DNA of 35,012 bases from positions 1 to 35,012 of the forward strand of contig JAEDDI010000020.1 of NCBI GenBank assembly GCA_016293805.1, written 5' to 3'. The notes under the pieces were generated by a model, which saw only the letters and a program-made list of their open reading frames with translations, had not been told where the DNA came from and ran no database searches. Every line of letters begins with the position of its first letter. Position 1 is the first letter of the stretch. This document shows positions 7,212-15,191 of this stretch, in pieces. The translations under genes and the position numbers were made by a program. This stretch comes from Bacillota bacterium (GTDB lineage Bacteria; Bacillota; Clostridia; Peptostreptococcales; Anaerovoracaceae).

Positions 7212-8318
7212 TCACGGATTACAGTTGCCGCAAGGTGAATACCCCTCTTTTATCAGCTTTGTTCTGCTTTCATCTGAGTACACCTTGTTCTCTTCTTTCA
7301 TATCATCTACACTTATACAGTCAGGATAGTGGAATTTCCCGCTGCTTTTGTTTATCACATATGTTCCGTCATAACCGGTATCGGAAGGCTCCGCCTGCCG
7401 GTCTTCCTCCTCTGCCGGTTCAGAATCAACCCAGTATCTGTTGCCATCTGAGAAAGCAGTCACCTCTCCCTGCATGTCAGTTCTGAAGATTTTGATTCCA
7501 AGTGAATTAAGAAGGTCTATCGTCTGCTGCGCCGGGTGCCCGTATCTGTTGTTTTCACCTACACTGATGAATGCATATTTAGGTGAAACAGCTCTTACAA
7601 AGCTCTCACTGCTTGATGATGCACTTCCGTGATGACCGACAACGTAAAGGTCAGCATCAATGTCAGCCCCCGATGATACCATTTCAGACTCCGCATTCTC
7701 CTCAGCATCTCCCGTTATTATACAGCTGTAGTTTCCGTATGTGACCTTAATAACAATCGATGCGTCATTTTCATCGTTTCCTGCGTAGTCATGCGGACTC
7801 AGAACCTGAATATCCGCATTCCCAAGAGTATATGAATCACCTGCCAAAGGATGCTCTTCATCTGCCCCGTTATTTTTCAGCATGTCTCTGAATGACCTGT
7901 ATATTGCAGAATCAGCAGTATAACCTGGAGTTACTGCCGTATCAACTTCGCATGTATTAAGCACACCGACAAGACCTGCAATGTGATCCTCATCGTAGTG
8001 TGATACAAACATGTACTCAAGTTCGTCTATATTATGCTTCTTCAGATAACTTACAACATACGAGGAATAGCTTCTTCCGCCTCCGTCATATATCATATAT
8101 TCTCCGTCTGACTCGATTAGTATCGAAAGTCCCTGCCCCACATCAAGCATGGTGACCTTAAAAGGTGCATCCGCGTCATCAGATGGAGCAATCTCTTCTA
8201 TCTCAGTACTCTGCGGAGGAACATTTTCCGGAGGGGCGTAAGTATTACCGCATCCCGGAAGAATCACCGCCAGAAGCAGAGTCAAACAAATCAGTAAATT
8301 TCTTAGAAGTTTTCTCAT
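7212..8318 (-). CDS. ComEC/Rec2-like metallo-beta-lactamase-fold lipoprotein with Ada-like C-terminal motif
   Basis: This 368-residue precursor has a lipoprotein signal peptide (lipobox ILPGC, Cys23). A metallo-beta-lactamase domain (about 52-300) of the ComEC/Rec2 C-terminal type follows: MLDVGQGLSILIE, the metal motif SHYDEDHIAG (H107, D109, D111, H112), ITGDAEENAE and VGHHGSASSSS. The last 50 residues, from YVINKSSGKFHYPDC to SPCGNCNP, resemble the small Cys-containing module found at the C-terminus of many Firmicute nucleases, related to the Ada metal-binding fold. It lacks the membrane channel of ComEC, so it is probably an extracellular hydrolase acting on nucleic acid or a phosphodiester rather than a DNA importer. 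It is monocistronic, with its own promoter and terminator. Confidence 0.88.
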   Translation of the reverse strand: MRKLLRNLLICLTLLLAVILPGCGNTYAPPENVPPQSTEIEEIAPSDDADAPFKVTMLDVGQGLSILIESDGEYMIYDGGGRSYSSYVVSYLKKHNIDELEYMFVSHYDEDHIAGLVGVLNTCEVDTAVTPGYTADSAIYRSFRDMLKNNGADEEHPLAGDSYTLGNADIQVLSPHDYAGNDENDASIVIKVTYGNYSCIITGDAEENAESEMVSSGADIDADLYVVGHHGSASSSSESFVRAVSPKYAFISVGENNRYGHPAQQTIDLLNSLGIKIFRTDMQGEVTAFSDGNRYWVDSEPAEEEDRQAEPSDTGYDGTYVINKSSGKFHYPDCISVDDMKEENKVYSDESRTKLIKEGYSPCGNCNP

Positions 8319-8353
8319 GTCTGTCTCCTTATGCCGTTTTTGCGGCAGGCAAA

Positions 8354-8365
8354 ATTGTCGACAAT
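8354..8365. promoter_or_regulatory. 12-bp perfect palindrome at the transcription start region
   Basis: ATTGTCGACAAT is a perfect palindrome placed directly downstream of the -10 box of the promoter at 8366-8394, where a repressor could act. No regulator is identified for it. Confidence 0.35.
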
Positions 8366-8394
8366 ATTATACATTAAAGATTTTGGATGGACAA
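8366..8394 (-). promoter_or_regulatory. Sigma-A type promoter of the ComEC-like lipoprotein gene
   Basis: On the minus strand TTGTCC (8389-8394), a 17-base spacer and TATAAT (8366-8371) give a good housekeeping promoter about 48 bases before the ATG at 8318. The leader also holds a small GCCG/CGGC hairpin next to the AAGGAGAC ribosome site. Confidence 0.75.
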
Positions 8395-8408
8395 CCTATA
8401 AAAGGAAT

Positions 8409-8433
8409 AAGATGGAAACAGCGTCTCCATCTT
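8409..8433 (-). terminator. Probable terminator of the EamA-EamA-CDF operon
   Basis: The 8-bp stem AAGATGGA/TCCATCTT with a 9-base loop lies just after the stop of the CDF gene at 8441. It is followed on the minus strand by ATTCCTTTT. The T-tract is imperfect, so confidence is moderate. Confidence 0.5.
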
Positions 8434-8440
8434 ACCAGAA

Positions 8441-9427
8441 TTATTTTCCTTTATTCTTTTTTCTGTCAATATATGCGATTCTGTCAGATCTTCTTTCAGG
8501 CATCTTCTCAGGATTTACACCGCGAAACTCCTCAACGTCGGGGATAAGTTCAAGCCACACATCACCGTATGCATCTTCAAGCGCTTTTTCAAGCTCACTG
8601 TCAAGGGCCTTGAGCACGGCCACGTCTATTGTGTCCGTATCAAGTTCAAAATACACCTCTATCCAGCAGGTTCTGCCTGTCTTTATAACATCTATAAATG
8701 TAATCTTGTATCCAAAGGCAGCACATTTTTCCTGCGCTATCTTTTCTATCCCTTCTCTTATCTTCTTCTCCGGTGCAAACAGAATCAGATTTCTCACAGC
8801 CTCCGCTATCATCTGAACAGGTTCCTTTGCCAGAATCACTGCAATTAGAATTGCAATTGCCGGATCCACATATACACAGATCCATGAAAGAGATGTCCTT
8901 CCTATAAGCAGGTTTGCCATAAACCCGAGGCCCACGCCAAGGGTGCTCAGAGAATCAAGCCTCCATATGAACTTTTCCGCCTGTACAGCAGGCGTATCTG
9001 TTTCCCTGCCAAGCCTTGAGATTATATAAAACATTACAAAGCATACAGCAGAAACGCAAAGCTCAAACACGCCTATTACTCCCGATTCAACTTCGTTTCC
9101 GCCTTCCGCTATGGCGAGTATGCTCTCCTTTACAAGTACAGTTTCTATAACAAGAAGTGCAGTATATTTAATCAGTATGAATAAAGATTCAACCTGCGCA
9201 TAGCCGTAGGGTCTTTTTTCTGTTACGGGCCTGTATAACAGAGGAACCAGTACAAGGAACGGGCCGATCATTACCAGCTGCACTATATCATATATGCAGT
9301 CCATCAGTATCGCCATGGATCCTGTATACCATGCGCATATTACCTCTGCTGCAAGAAAAGCAATGCTTCCTCCAAGTGATATGTTGAGTATTCTTTTTTC
9401 TTTTTTCACAGATATGCTGTCTTCCAT
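8441..9427 (-). CDS. Cation diffusion facilitator-like transporter with altered metal site
   Basis: This 328-residue membrane protein has about six transmembrane segments and a soluble C-terminal domain (from about 215), the layout of CDF metal/proton antiporters. The second membrane helix holds D43 and D47 (MDCIYDIV), matching the DxxxD half-site of E. coli YiiP. In the fifth helix the partner motif reads I154-W-R-L-D158, so the histidine or aspartate expected four residues before D158 is an isoleucine. Metal choice or function may therefore differ from zinc/iron CDF pumps. The start follows three bases after the stop of the upstream EamA gene, so the two are probably translated from one message. 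Confidence 0.8.
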   Translation of the reverse strand: MEDSISVKKEKRILNISLGGSIAFLAAEVICAWYTGSMAILMDCIYDIVQLVMIGPFLVLVPLLYRPVTEKRPYGYAQVESLFILIKYTALLVIETVLVKESILAIAEGGNEVESGVIGVFELCVSAVCFVMFYIISRLGRETDTPAVQAEKFIWRLDSLSTLGVGLGFMANLLIGRTSLSWICVYVDPAIAILIAVILAKEPVQMIAEAVRNLILFAPEKKIREGIEKIAQEKCAAFGYKITFIDVIKTGRTCWIEVYFELDTDTIDVAVLKALDSELEKALEDAYGDVWLELIPDVEEFRGVNPEKMPERRSDRIAYIDRKKNKGK

Positions 9428-9430
9428 TTT

Positions 9431-10315
9431 TCATTTCCCCCTTCCGGGATTTCCTTCCGGAAGATTTGCAAGCACAACTGATATGAAAATCATCAGGCAT
9501 CCGATGACCGCCCCCGCTGTGAAAGTGTCTCCCAGTATTATGCTTCCGGCTATGCATGCAACTACCGGTTCGAATGCGTCAATCAAAGCCGCATTTCCGG
9601 GTCCTATGTATTTGATGCCTATAAGGTAGCAGTAGAAGTTCAGAAAACCGCATATGAGTGCTATGGATAAAATGATGCCAAGCTGACTCATATTCTGCGG
9701 AAGAACTTCAGAGCCTGAAATTACGCATCTGATGAAATGCAGCACTGCTGCTCCTGTGAATATATATGCTGTTGTTACCACAGACGAAGCATTCTTTATC
9801 TCATCCATATCCAGAATCATGGTATATGCCGCATAGCAAAGCGACGCCGCAGAGGCAAGCACAACGCCTCTCAGACTTGCGTTTCCGCCTCCTCCGCAGA
9901 CAGCTGCAACACCTGCAACAGATACTGCCGCCGCAGCTATTCTGACAGCCGAGGGTTTCCTCTTCCCCATAGCCATCTCCATTACAACGACAACCGCAGG
10001 GAAAGTGAAGGAAATCACAGTTGCAAGAGATCCTGACATATGTTCAAATGCTCTGAACAAAAACACAGCGCCCATGAAGAAGAAAAAAGTCACTGCCCCG
10101 ATCTGTGCATACTGCTTTCCCTTTAGAAGTATTTTTTCTTTTTTTATCACCGCTATAATCCAGAGAATAACAGCGGCATATGCAAATTCCGAATAAAGAA
10201 GAAGTCTGTCTGTCACGCCCCTGTCAAACGCTATGAAAGCCAGCGACGGAAGAATACCGGCCGATACAGCTGTCACCGTCACACAGAGCGTACCTTTTAT
10301 ACTGTCTGAAGTCAT
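9431..10315 (-). CDS. EamA/DMT-family transporter (second of pair)
   Basis: A 294-residue integral membrane protein with about ten hydrophobic helices arranged as two EamA halves (about 5-135 and 148-285). The typical end-of-repeat stretch is FRAFEHMSGSLATVISFTFP in the first half and IKYIGPGNAALIDAFEPV in the second. DMT transporters of this type usually export amino acids or metabolites. The substrate cannot be named. It lies 8 bases after another EamA gene but shares little sequence with it, so the two may form separate exporters or a paired system. Confidence 0.85.
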   Translation of the reverse strand: MTSDSIKGTLCVTVTAVSAGILPSLAFIAFDRGVTDRLLLYSEFAYAAVILWIIAVIKKEKILLKGKQYAQIGAVTFFFFMGAVFLFRAFEHMSGSLATVISFTFPAVVVVMEMAMGKRKPSAVRIAAAAVSVAGVAAVCGGGGNASLRGVVLASAASLCYAAYTMILDMDEIKNASSVVTTAYIFTGAAVLHFIRCVISGSEVLPQNMSQLGIILSIALICGFLNFYCYLIGIKYIGPGNAALIDAFEPVVACIAGSIILGDTFTAGAVIGCLMIFISVVLANLPEGNPGRGK

Positions 10316-10323
10316 AATATTTC

Positions 10324-11175
10324 CTATTCTTTTACTGCAAGAACCGTTACCGAAACGAGCACAACTGCAGCTCCTGCAAGCTGAAGCGGTGCAAGTGTTG
10401 TATGAAATACAAAAAATGATGCAATAATCGATGTCACAGGAAAGACATTCTCAAATAAAGAAGTCATTGTCACTGTGAGCTTTCCGATTGCAAATACATA
10501 AAGGTATTCAGCTGCCACAACCGCAACAATGCCAAGAAGCGCAACGCCTGCGCAGATACCAGGCGTAACTCCCGACCAGTCAGGTCTTGCAAAAGCAGTG
10601 ATTACTGCCTGGGCAGCTAGCCCTGCCAGCACCATTGCCGAAAGAAGTGTTGTGAGTGAATACTTTTCTTCAAGCGGCTTTACTATAACTATGTATGAAG
10701 CCCAGAACAGTGCTGCAAAAAGCATCACGACAAATCCCTTCATGTTTACACCAAGGGGCTGACCTGTTATAAGGAGGAAAACTCCCGCAATCGAACCTGC
10801 AACGCAGACCACTTTAAGCTTTGTAATTCTTCCTCCAAACCATATGCGGTCGAATATCATGCCAAATACAGGCACCATAGACATTATCATAGTCGCAAAT
10901 GCCGCGCTTGTCATCTCTGTTCCGATATTTTCCGCATTAAAATAAAGGCACATGCCTATAACTCCGCATGCTGCAACCCTTGGAATATCCTTAAGGTCGA
11001 TATGAAGTTTCCTCTCTTTGATAAGCACAAGCGGGACAAGAACTGCTGCCGAAACAATCAGCTTTATCATCGTATATACAAGAGGATCGATTTTATCCAT
11101 CAGATACTCTATCGCAACTGCCTCAATACCCCATATCATATTGACTGTAAGTATTGCCACTATTCCTTTTTTCAT
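10324..11175 (-). CDS. EamA/DMT-family transporter (first of pair)
   Basis: A 283-residue membrane protein with ten predicted helices in two EamA repeats. Each half carries the family pattern near its end (ENIGTEMTSAAFATMIMSMV and AIGKLTVTMTSLFENVFPV). The ATG at 11175 was chosen because MKKGIVAILTVNMIWG is a normal DMT N-terminus and a purine-rich AAGGAAAAGG region precedes it. A longer reading would add 16 charged residues and overlap the inverted repeat at 11205-11228. It is the first gene of a three-gene membrane operon with the second EamA gene and the CDF-like gene. Its upstream region is unusually rich in hairpins. Confidence 0.85.
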   Translation of the reverse strand: MKKGIVAILTVNMIWGIEAVAIEYLMDKIDPLVYTMIKLIVSAAVLVPLVLIKERKLHIDLKDIPRVAACGVIGMCLYFNAENIGTEMTSAAFATMIMSMVPVFGMIFDRIWFGGRITKLKVVCVAGSIAGVFLLITGQPLGVNMKGFVVMLFAALFWASYIVIVKPLEEKYSLTTLLSAMVLAGLAAQAVITAFARPDWSGVTPGICAGVALLGIVAVVAAEYLYVFAIGKLTVTMTSLFENVFPVTSIIASFFVFHTTLAPLQLAGAAVVLVSVTVLAVKE

Positions 11176-11204
11176 AAATATCTTTTTTTCCTTTTCCTTA
11201 AAAT

Positions 11205-11379
11205 GGTCTGTACATGAATGCACAGACCACAGTTCTTTTTATACTTTATATACCGGGGCAAAAGGCCCCGGTGATGTGAGTGTATGTATTATACGCTTTC
11301 GCGGTATAATCGTGATTCTGCCTGCAGATTCGTGAATGCAAAAGCTGCTGATATGAGAAAAAATTTTGCAGGCGAAATC
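11205..11379 (-). promoter_or_regulatory. Hairpin-rich leader upstream of the EamA operon
   Basis: In 175 bases of the minus strand I see four helices. They are an interrupted 13-position stem (11314-11326 with 11367-11379), a hairpin with a GAAA tetraloop (11288-11310), a strong ACCGGGGC/GCCCCGGT hairpin (11252-11272) and a GGTCTGT/ACAGACC hairpin (11205-11228). The strong hairpin is followed by ATATAAAG, not a T-tract. The 3' part of the first stem can also pair differently (11337-11343 with 11364-11370). One or more may end the alcohol dehydrogenase operon; the rest could form a regulatory leader. The TATAAT at 11288-11293 lies inside the tetraloop hairpin. Confidence 0.45.
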
Positions 11380-11397
11380 TGTAATCCCACCCTTATG

Positions 11398-12552
11398 CTA
11401 AGCCTTCATAACTCTGCCGAATATTTCAAGATACTGTTCTTTTGTAAATTCAACAGGATTTGAAGGATTGCAGACATGTTCCGATGCGGCCTGGGCAAGA
11501 TAGTCGAAATCCTTTTCGTTTATCATTTCAAAGGATGTAAGCTTAGGTATATTAAGGTCAGCGCACAGCCTCCTTATAACCTTTATGCCTTCTTCTGCCG
11601 CTCCTTCATCTGTCATTCCTTCTGTATCTGCACCAAGCGCCTTTGCAGCCTGTGCATATTTTGAAGGATTTCCCGGAATGCTCGCTTCGCTTACATCTGC
11701 AAGGAACATGGCGTTTGTAACGCCGTGAGGTATATCATAAAAACCGCCGAAGCATTCTGCGATGCAGTGAACCGCTGCAGTGTCCGCATTTCCAAAAGCC
11801 ATTCCTGCAAGCATTGACGCAAGCATGATATTATCCAGCGCGTCAGGATTCCTGTCATTTGCAGCACTTACGATATTTTCGCCGATGAGTTTAATAGCAT
11901 GTATAGCAATTGCATCAGTAACCGGTGTTGCAACTGTTGAAACATATGCCTCAAGTGCATGTGTGAGCGCATCTATTCCTGTCGATGCAATCAGATGTCC
12001 CGGAAGACCGTCTATCATTTCAGGATCTACGAATGCTGTTATCGGTGCACATTTAGGATCGAAAATATTTCCCTTCAGATGAGTAGCTGTATTGTTTATA
12101 ACCGCATTGAAGGTAACTTCACTTCCTGTTCCGCATGTTGTCGGTATGCAGATTACAGGAGCCGCCTCGACATCAAGTTCCACATCAATCCATTCTCTTG
12201 ATGTTTTTCCGTTTGTCATAACTGTAGCCATAGCCTTGGCAGTATCCATAGGACCGCCGCCTCCTATTGCTATCAGTACATCAGCTCCCATCTCAAGTGC
12301 ATATGCTGCTCCCTTGTCACAGTCGTAATCCCTCGGATTTGGTACTATGCCGTCAAACATCATGCACTCAAAGCCTGCATCTTCAATATATCCTTTTACT
12401 TTATCTGCAAGTCCGGTACTGATTATCCCCTTATCTGTTACAAGCATCGGGTGTTTCAGTCCTCTTGCTCTGATTTCTTCGCCTATTTCCTTTGTAATTC
12501 CTCTTCCGAACCTTATCCTGGTCGGAAGACAGAATCCGAAATCACTAATCAT
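11398..12552 (-). CDS. Iron-containing (group III) alcohol dehydrogenase
   Basis: This 384-residue cytoplasmic enzyme interconverts an alcohol and an aldehyde with NAD(P)H. The nucleotide-binding loop is IGGGGPMDTAKA (about 96-107, with Gly in place of the more usual Ser), followed by PTTCGTGSEVT (138-148). The four metal ligands of the family are present at D194, H198, H262 and H276. The start at 12552 follows AGGAGGCAGAAT. It is the last gene of the sigma-54 controlled transporter operon, 10 bases after the 214-residue unknown protein. The partner CoA-acylating aldehyde dehydrogenase is in the other operon of the same regulon, which suggests the aldehyde is the shared intermediate. Confidence 0.93.
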   Translation of the reverse strand: MISDFGFCLPTRIRFGRGITKEIGEEIRARGLKHPMLVTDKGIISTGLADKVKGYIEDAGFECMMFDGIVPNPRDYDCDKGAAYALEMGADVLIAIGGGGPMDTAKAMATVMTNGKTSREWIDVELDVEAAPVICIPTTCGTGSEVTFNAVINNTATHLKGNIFDPKCAPITAFVDPEMIDGLPGHLIASTGIDALTHALEAYVSTVATPVTDAIAIHAIKLIGENIVSAANDRNPDALDNIMLASMLAGMAFGNADTAAVHCIAECFGGFYDIPHGVTNAMFLADVSEASIPGNPSKYAQAAKALGADTEGMTDEGAAEEGIKVIRRLCADLNIPKLTSFEMINEKDFDYLAQAASEHVCNPSNPVEFTKEQYLEIFGRVMKA

Positions 12553-12562
12553 ATTCTGCCTC

Positions 12563-13207
12563 CTAGATATTAGGGTTGAGTCTGGTGTTAAGTCCTCTGG
12601 CTCTTTCGTTATGAACTCCGTAATCGTCAAGGTAGGCATATTTTTTAAACGTCCTGTCCCTGTATGTCATCTCCATTTCATAAGCCTCTCTGTAGAACTT
12701 AACTGTTTTCTTTCTCTTAAGCTCACCCTTGTCTGTCTTGTATGCCTTAAAAAGAATCTGCCTCCTGATGGAAAACTCTGCCTTAGCTATTATCTCATCC
12801 ATAGAACCGTTATCAGGAAGCACGATTCCTCCTTCAAGGGAGATGTCCCTTTTTACAAAAGGGATATCTCCGTCTGTAAGCACATCATAATGCGATGCGT
12901 GCATTTCGTTGGCATCAAACACAACGCCGCATGTGCCGCTGCGGTCAAATGCACGTCTGTTGTTGAATAAAACATTGTTGTTCAGGTTAAAGTCATATAC
13001 CATGAAGTAGCATGGAACCCATACCCTTCTGATGGACTTCTGATTATACCTGATCATCTTAATTCCAAGGAGTTTCGGTTCAATCTGCCTGATTTTAGCC
13101 TCGACCGCCTCCTCTTTTGAATATATCGATTCAGTTGTCAGTACTCCCCTGCCGCCTTTTGCAGGCCGCACTTCTTTTCTTTCTCCAAGTTTTTTCATTT
13201 CATACAC
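12563..13207 (-). CDS. Unknown 214-residue protein in the sigma-54 transporter operon
   Basis: I do not recognise this family. The protein is soluble and basic, with no signal peptide or membrane segment. It has a helical start rich in Lys/Glu (1-45), a beta-rich aromatic core (VWVPCYFMVYDFNLNNNVLF, about 62-81), a Cys-Gly-His patch (SGTCGVVFDANEMHASHYDV) and a basic C-terminal half with many Arg, Lys and Tyr. The start could be codon 1 or the second Met (13198); GGAG stands close to the first. It sits between the small membrane protein and the alcohol dehydrogenase and is presumably induced with them. It may be an accessory or substrate-binding enzyme of the same pathway. Confidence 0.8.
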   Translation of the reverse strand: MYEMKKLGERKEVRPAKGGRGVLTTESIYSKEEAVEAKIRQIEPKLLGIKMIRYNQKSIRRVWVPCYFMVYDFNLNNNVLFNNRRAFDRSGTCGVVFDANEMHASHYDVLTDGDIPFVKRDISLEGGIVLPDNGSMDEIIAKAEFSIRRQILFKAYKTDKGELKRKKTVKFYREAYEMEMTYRDRTFKKYAYLDDYGVHNERARGLNTRLNPNI

Positions 13208-13235
13208 TCCATCTATATAACTAAACCTGATTTTT

Positions 13236-13454
13236 TTATTCTTCTTCAGCTGAGTCGTCTCTGAATATTCCCTTCCTTACTTCCAGAAGATATGCGATGA
13301 GTACGCATGGACCTGCAAGTACATTGAGAATCCCAAGCATCCATCCCAGCCAGTTATATCCGCCTATCATAGGTGTAATAAGGTATACTGCACTTAATAC
13401 CACCAGAACTGCAAGTGAAACAGTAGCTGCAATTTTTGCTTTGCTGCCTGACAT
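13236..13454 (-). CDS. Small two-helix membrane protein next to SSS symporter
   Basis: The 72-residue product has two hydrophobic helices (about 8-30 and 36-57) separated by GGYNW, and an acidic tail FRDDSAEEE. Its ribosome site AAGGAGG lies inside the last codons of the symporter gene and its ATG is two bases after that stop, so translation is tightly coupled. Small membrane partners of this kind accompany several SSS-family transporters, so it is probably an accessory subunit or a stability factor. No named family can be assigned. Confidence 0.85.
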   Translation of the reverse strand: MSGSKAKIAATVSLAVLVVLSAVYLITPMIGGYNWLGWMLGILNVLAGPCVLIAYLLEVRKGIFRDDSAEEE

Positions 13455-13456
13455 GA

Positions 13457-14911
13457 TTACACCTCCTTAACTGCTTCCGGTTCAGGAAGCTCACTGTTCT
13501 TGTCATATTTTGCAATACAGATTGCAAAGTAAAGTATTGCGCCTGTAACAGATACAACTACGCTTGTAGGAAGTCCGCCCGGACATGCGAGTATGAATTC
13601 CCATACAACATAAAGTACTGCTGAATATACGATGCAGGCAAGTGCCGCCGCTGTACATTTCTTCTTGTAGAAAAGTCCCGCAGTTATCGGTATGAAGAAC
13701 ATCGAGAACAGGAATCCTCCCAGGTAGTACCATGCGTTTGCAATTCCGTCTGCCCAGAATATTGTACCTACTACAGTAATTACGCCGAATACGCCGACGG
13801 CCGCTCTCATTCCCATAAGAGTCTTCTGCTCCGAAAGATTTCTGTTGATGAATCCTCTGTAGATGTCATTTACAGCACATGTTGAGAATAAAAGCCAGTC
13901 AGATGATACTGTTGACATTACTGCTGCGCAAAGTGCCGCAACGAACAGACCTCTGAATCCGACAGGAAGTACAGTAAATACCATGCTCCAGAATCCTTCT
14001 GCAGGGCTTGCCGCCATATCTCCGAAGAATGCTCTTGCGCCCATACCTGCAATTACCATTGCCGAGCTGAATGTTACTCCCATTGCAAGCATAATCGAAT
14101 ATGCAGTCTTGATATCCTGTCCCGATCTTGCAGAACCGAATCTCTGGTAGCATGCAGCCTCGCAGTACATTGCACATGCCGAGATTGCCCATGCGATACC
14201 TTCCCACGCTGTGAGATTGCCCATCGGTGTAAGAAGTGAAGGATCGACAGTTTCAAGTTCCTGCCAGATTACAGGAAGTCCGCCGAACTTCATTATCATA
14301 CCTATAATCAGCGCTCCTGCAGCAACTGTCATAATTGCAAACTGGATAAGGTCTGTAACTGCAAGTCCCCACAGGCCCGAAAGAGCTGTGTAGATTGCGA
14401 TTACCGCACCTGCAACGATAAGTGATGCAACCATCGGCATTCCCGAAACCAGCTTGAGAACTTCTGCAATTGCAAACAAAAGTGCAGAATCATATAACAG
14501 GTTGGCAATATATGTTACAGCGGATATGAGTTTGATCTTCTCATCGTAAAGGTATTTCATAAGATCGGGAACTGTTACAACCCAGTCAGGAATCGAATCC
14601 CTTACATGAGGTCCGATGATTACTGCAAGCGGAAGTCTCAGTATAGCCTCCGGAATTACAAATACCAGCATTACACAGATACCCATTGTCCATCCGCATT
14701 CAGCAAGACCTACAATAGTCCATGAATCATACCAGCCTGCTGCTCCGACACCTATAATGATCGGAACAGTAAGTTTACGCGATGCAACATAAAAGCTCTT
14801 TACGCTCTTGCCTGCACGGCTTTTCATGCTCACGCCGACTGCAAGCACTCCGATGAAGTATATCAGAATAACGGCCCAGTCAGCTGCACTCCATAATTTG
14901 GTTAAGTCCAT
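13457..14911 (-). CDS. Sodium:solute symporter (SSS family)
   Basis: A 484-residue membrane protein with about 12-13 helices, typical for the SSS family, which imports organic acids, amino acids, sugars or vitamins with Na+. The segments KSFYVASRKLTVPIIIGVGA and GWYDSWTIVGLAECGW after the first helix fit the early part of the fold, and FAIMTVAAGALIIGMI and VAALCAAVMSTVSSDWLLFS fit the later core helices and the sodium site region. The start at 14911 is set by GAGAGGAG upstream. It is the first gene of an operon with a sigma-54 promoter 54-69 bases upstream. The substrate is unknown. The accompanying dehydrogenases suggest an alcohol, aldehyde precursor or amino compound. Confidence 0.92.
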   Translation of the reverse strand: MDLTKLWSAADWAVILIYFIGVLAVGVSMKSRAGKSVKSFYVASRKLTVPIIIGVGAAGWYDSWTIVGLAECGWTMGICVMLVFVIPEAILRLPLAVIIGPHVRDSIPDWVVTVPDLMKYLYDEKIKLISAVTYIANLLYDSALLFAIAEVLKLVSGMPMVASLIVAGAVIAIYTALSGLWGLAVTDLIQFAIMTVAAGALIIGMIMKFGGLPVIWQELETVDPSLLTPMGNLTAWEGIAWAISACAMYCEAACYQRFGSARSGQDIKTAYSIMLAMGVTFSSAMVIAGMGARAFFGDMAASPAEGFWSMVFTVLPVGFRGLFVAALCAAVMSTVSSDWLLFSTCAVNDIYRGFINRNLSEQKTLMGMRAAVGVFGVITVVGTIFWADGIANAWYYLGGFLFSMFFIPITAGLFYKKKCTAAALACIVYSAVLYVVWEFILACPGGLPTSVVVSVTGAILYFAICIAKYDKNSELPEPEAVKEV

Positions 14912-14964
14912 TAAGTATTTCTCCTCTCTTAAAATAATAGATAAATAACAGCTGAACATATATG

Positions 14965-14980
14965 AGCATAAACCGTGCCA
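14965..14980 (-). promoter_or_regulatory. Sigma-54 (-24/-12) promoter of the symporter operon
   Basis: On the minus strand TGGCACGGTTTATGCT has the invariant GG and GC dinucleotides 12 bases apart and matches the -24 half TGGCACG perfectly. It lies after the terminator of the activator gene and before the symporter ATG, and two activator-type palindromes are upstream of it. Confidence 0.85.
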
Positions 14981-15019
14981 AGCAAAAACCGCGTAAACAA
15001 GCCGTTTTTAAACATGCCC

Positions 15020-15037
15020 GGTTGCAAATCTGCAACC
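15020..15037. promoter_or_regulatory. Proximal enhancer palindrome for the symporter promoter
   Basis: GGTTGCA-AATC-TGCAACC is a perfect 7-bp inverted repeat containing GTTGC-N6-GCAAC. It begins 40 bases upstream of the -24 element. The same core stands at nearly the same distance before the second sigma-54 promoter. Confidence 0.8.
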
Positions 15038-15109
15038 GCATTATCTGATATTTACCCAGAATCAAAACAATATAAAATATATCATTGAAATTACAGACTT
15101 TTTACTTTC

Positions 15110-15127
15110 CGTTTCATATATGCAACG
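15110..15127. promoter_or_regulatory. Distal enhancer palindrome (one mismatch) for the symporter promoter
   Basis: CGTTTC-ATATAT-GCAACG matches the GTTGC-N6-GCAAC core with one substitution and is 90 bases upstream of the proximal site. The string GCAACGCA begins at 15122 and recurs at 15141, 19 bases away. Confidence 0.6.
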
Positions 15128-15147
15128 CAGTTTTCATAAAGCAACGC

Positions 15148-15176
15148 AAAAAGGAAGTGACTCTCTCATCACTTCC
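15148..15176 (-). terminator. Terminator of the sigma-54 activator gene
   Basis: The perfect 8-bp stem GGAAGTGA/TCACTTCC with an 8-base loop is followed by TTTTT on the minus strand. It begins 15 bases after the activator stop and insulates the downstream symporter operon from activator transcription. Confidence 0.85.
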
Positions 15177-15191
15177 CTCTCCTGATTTTGG

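Noticed and set aside
6931..7215. 94-codon minus-strand reading frame between the lipoprotein gene and moaA
   Set aside because: It runs through two terminator hairpins and the moaA promoter and overlaps moaA in another frame; no ribosome site or family resemblance.
15122..15148. Two GCAACGCA direct repeats as the start of a CRISPR or iteron array
   Set aside because: Only two short copies exist, one overlapping an enhancer palindrome; no further units or cas or rep genes.
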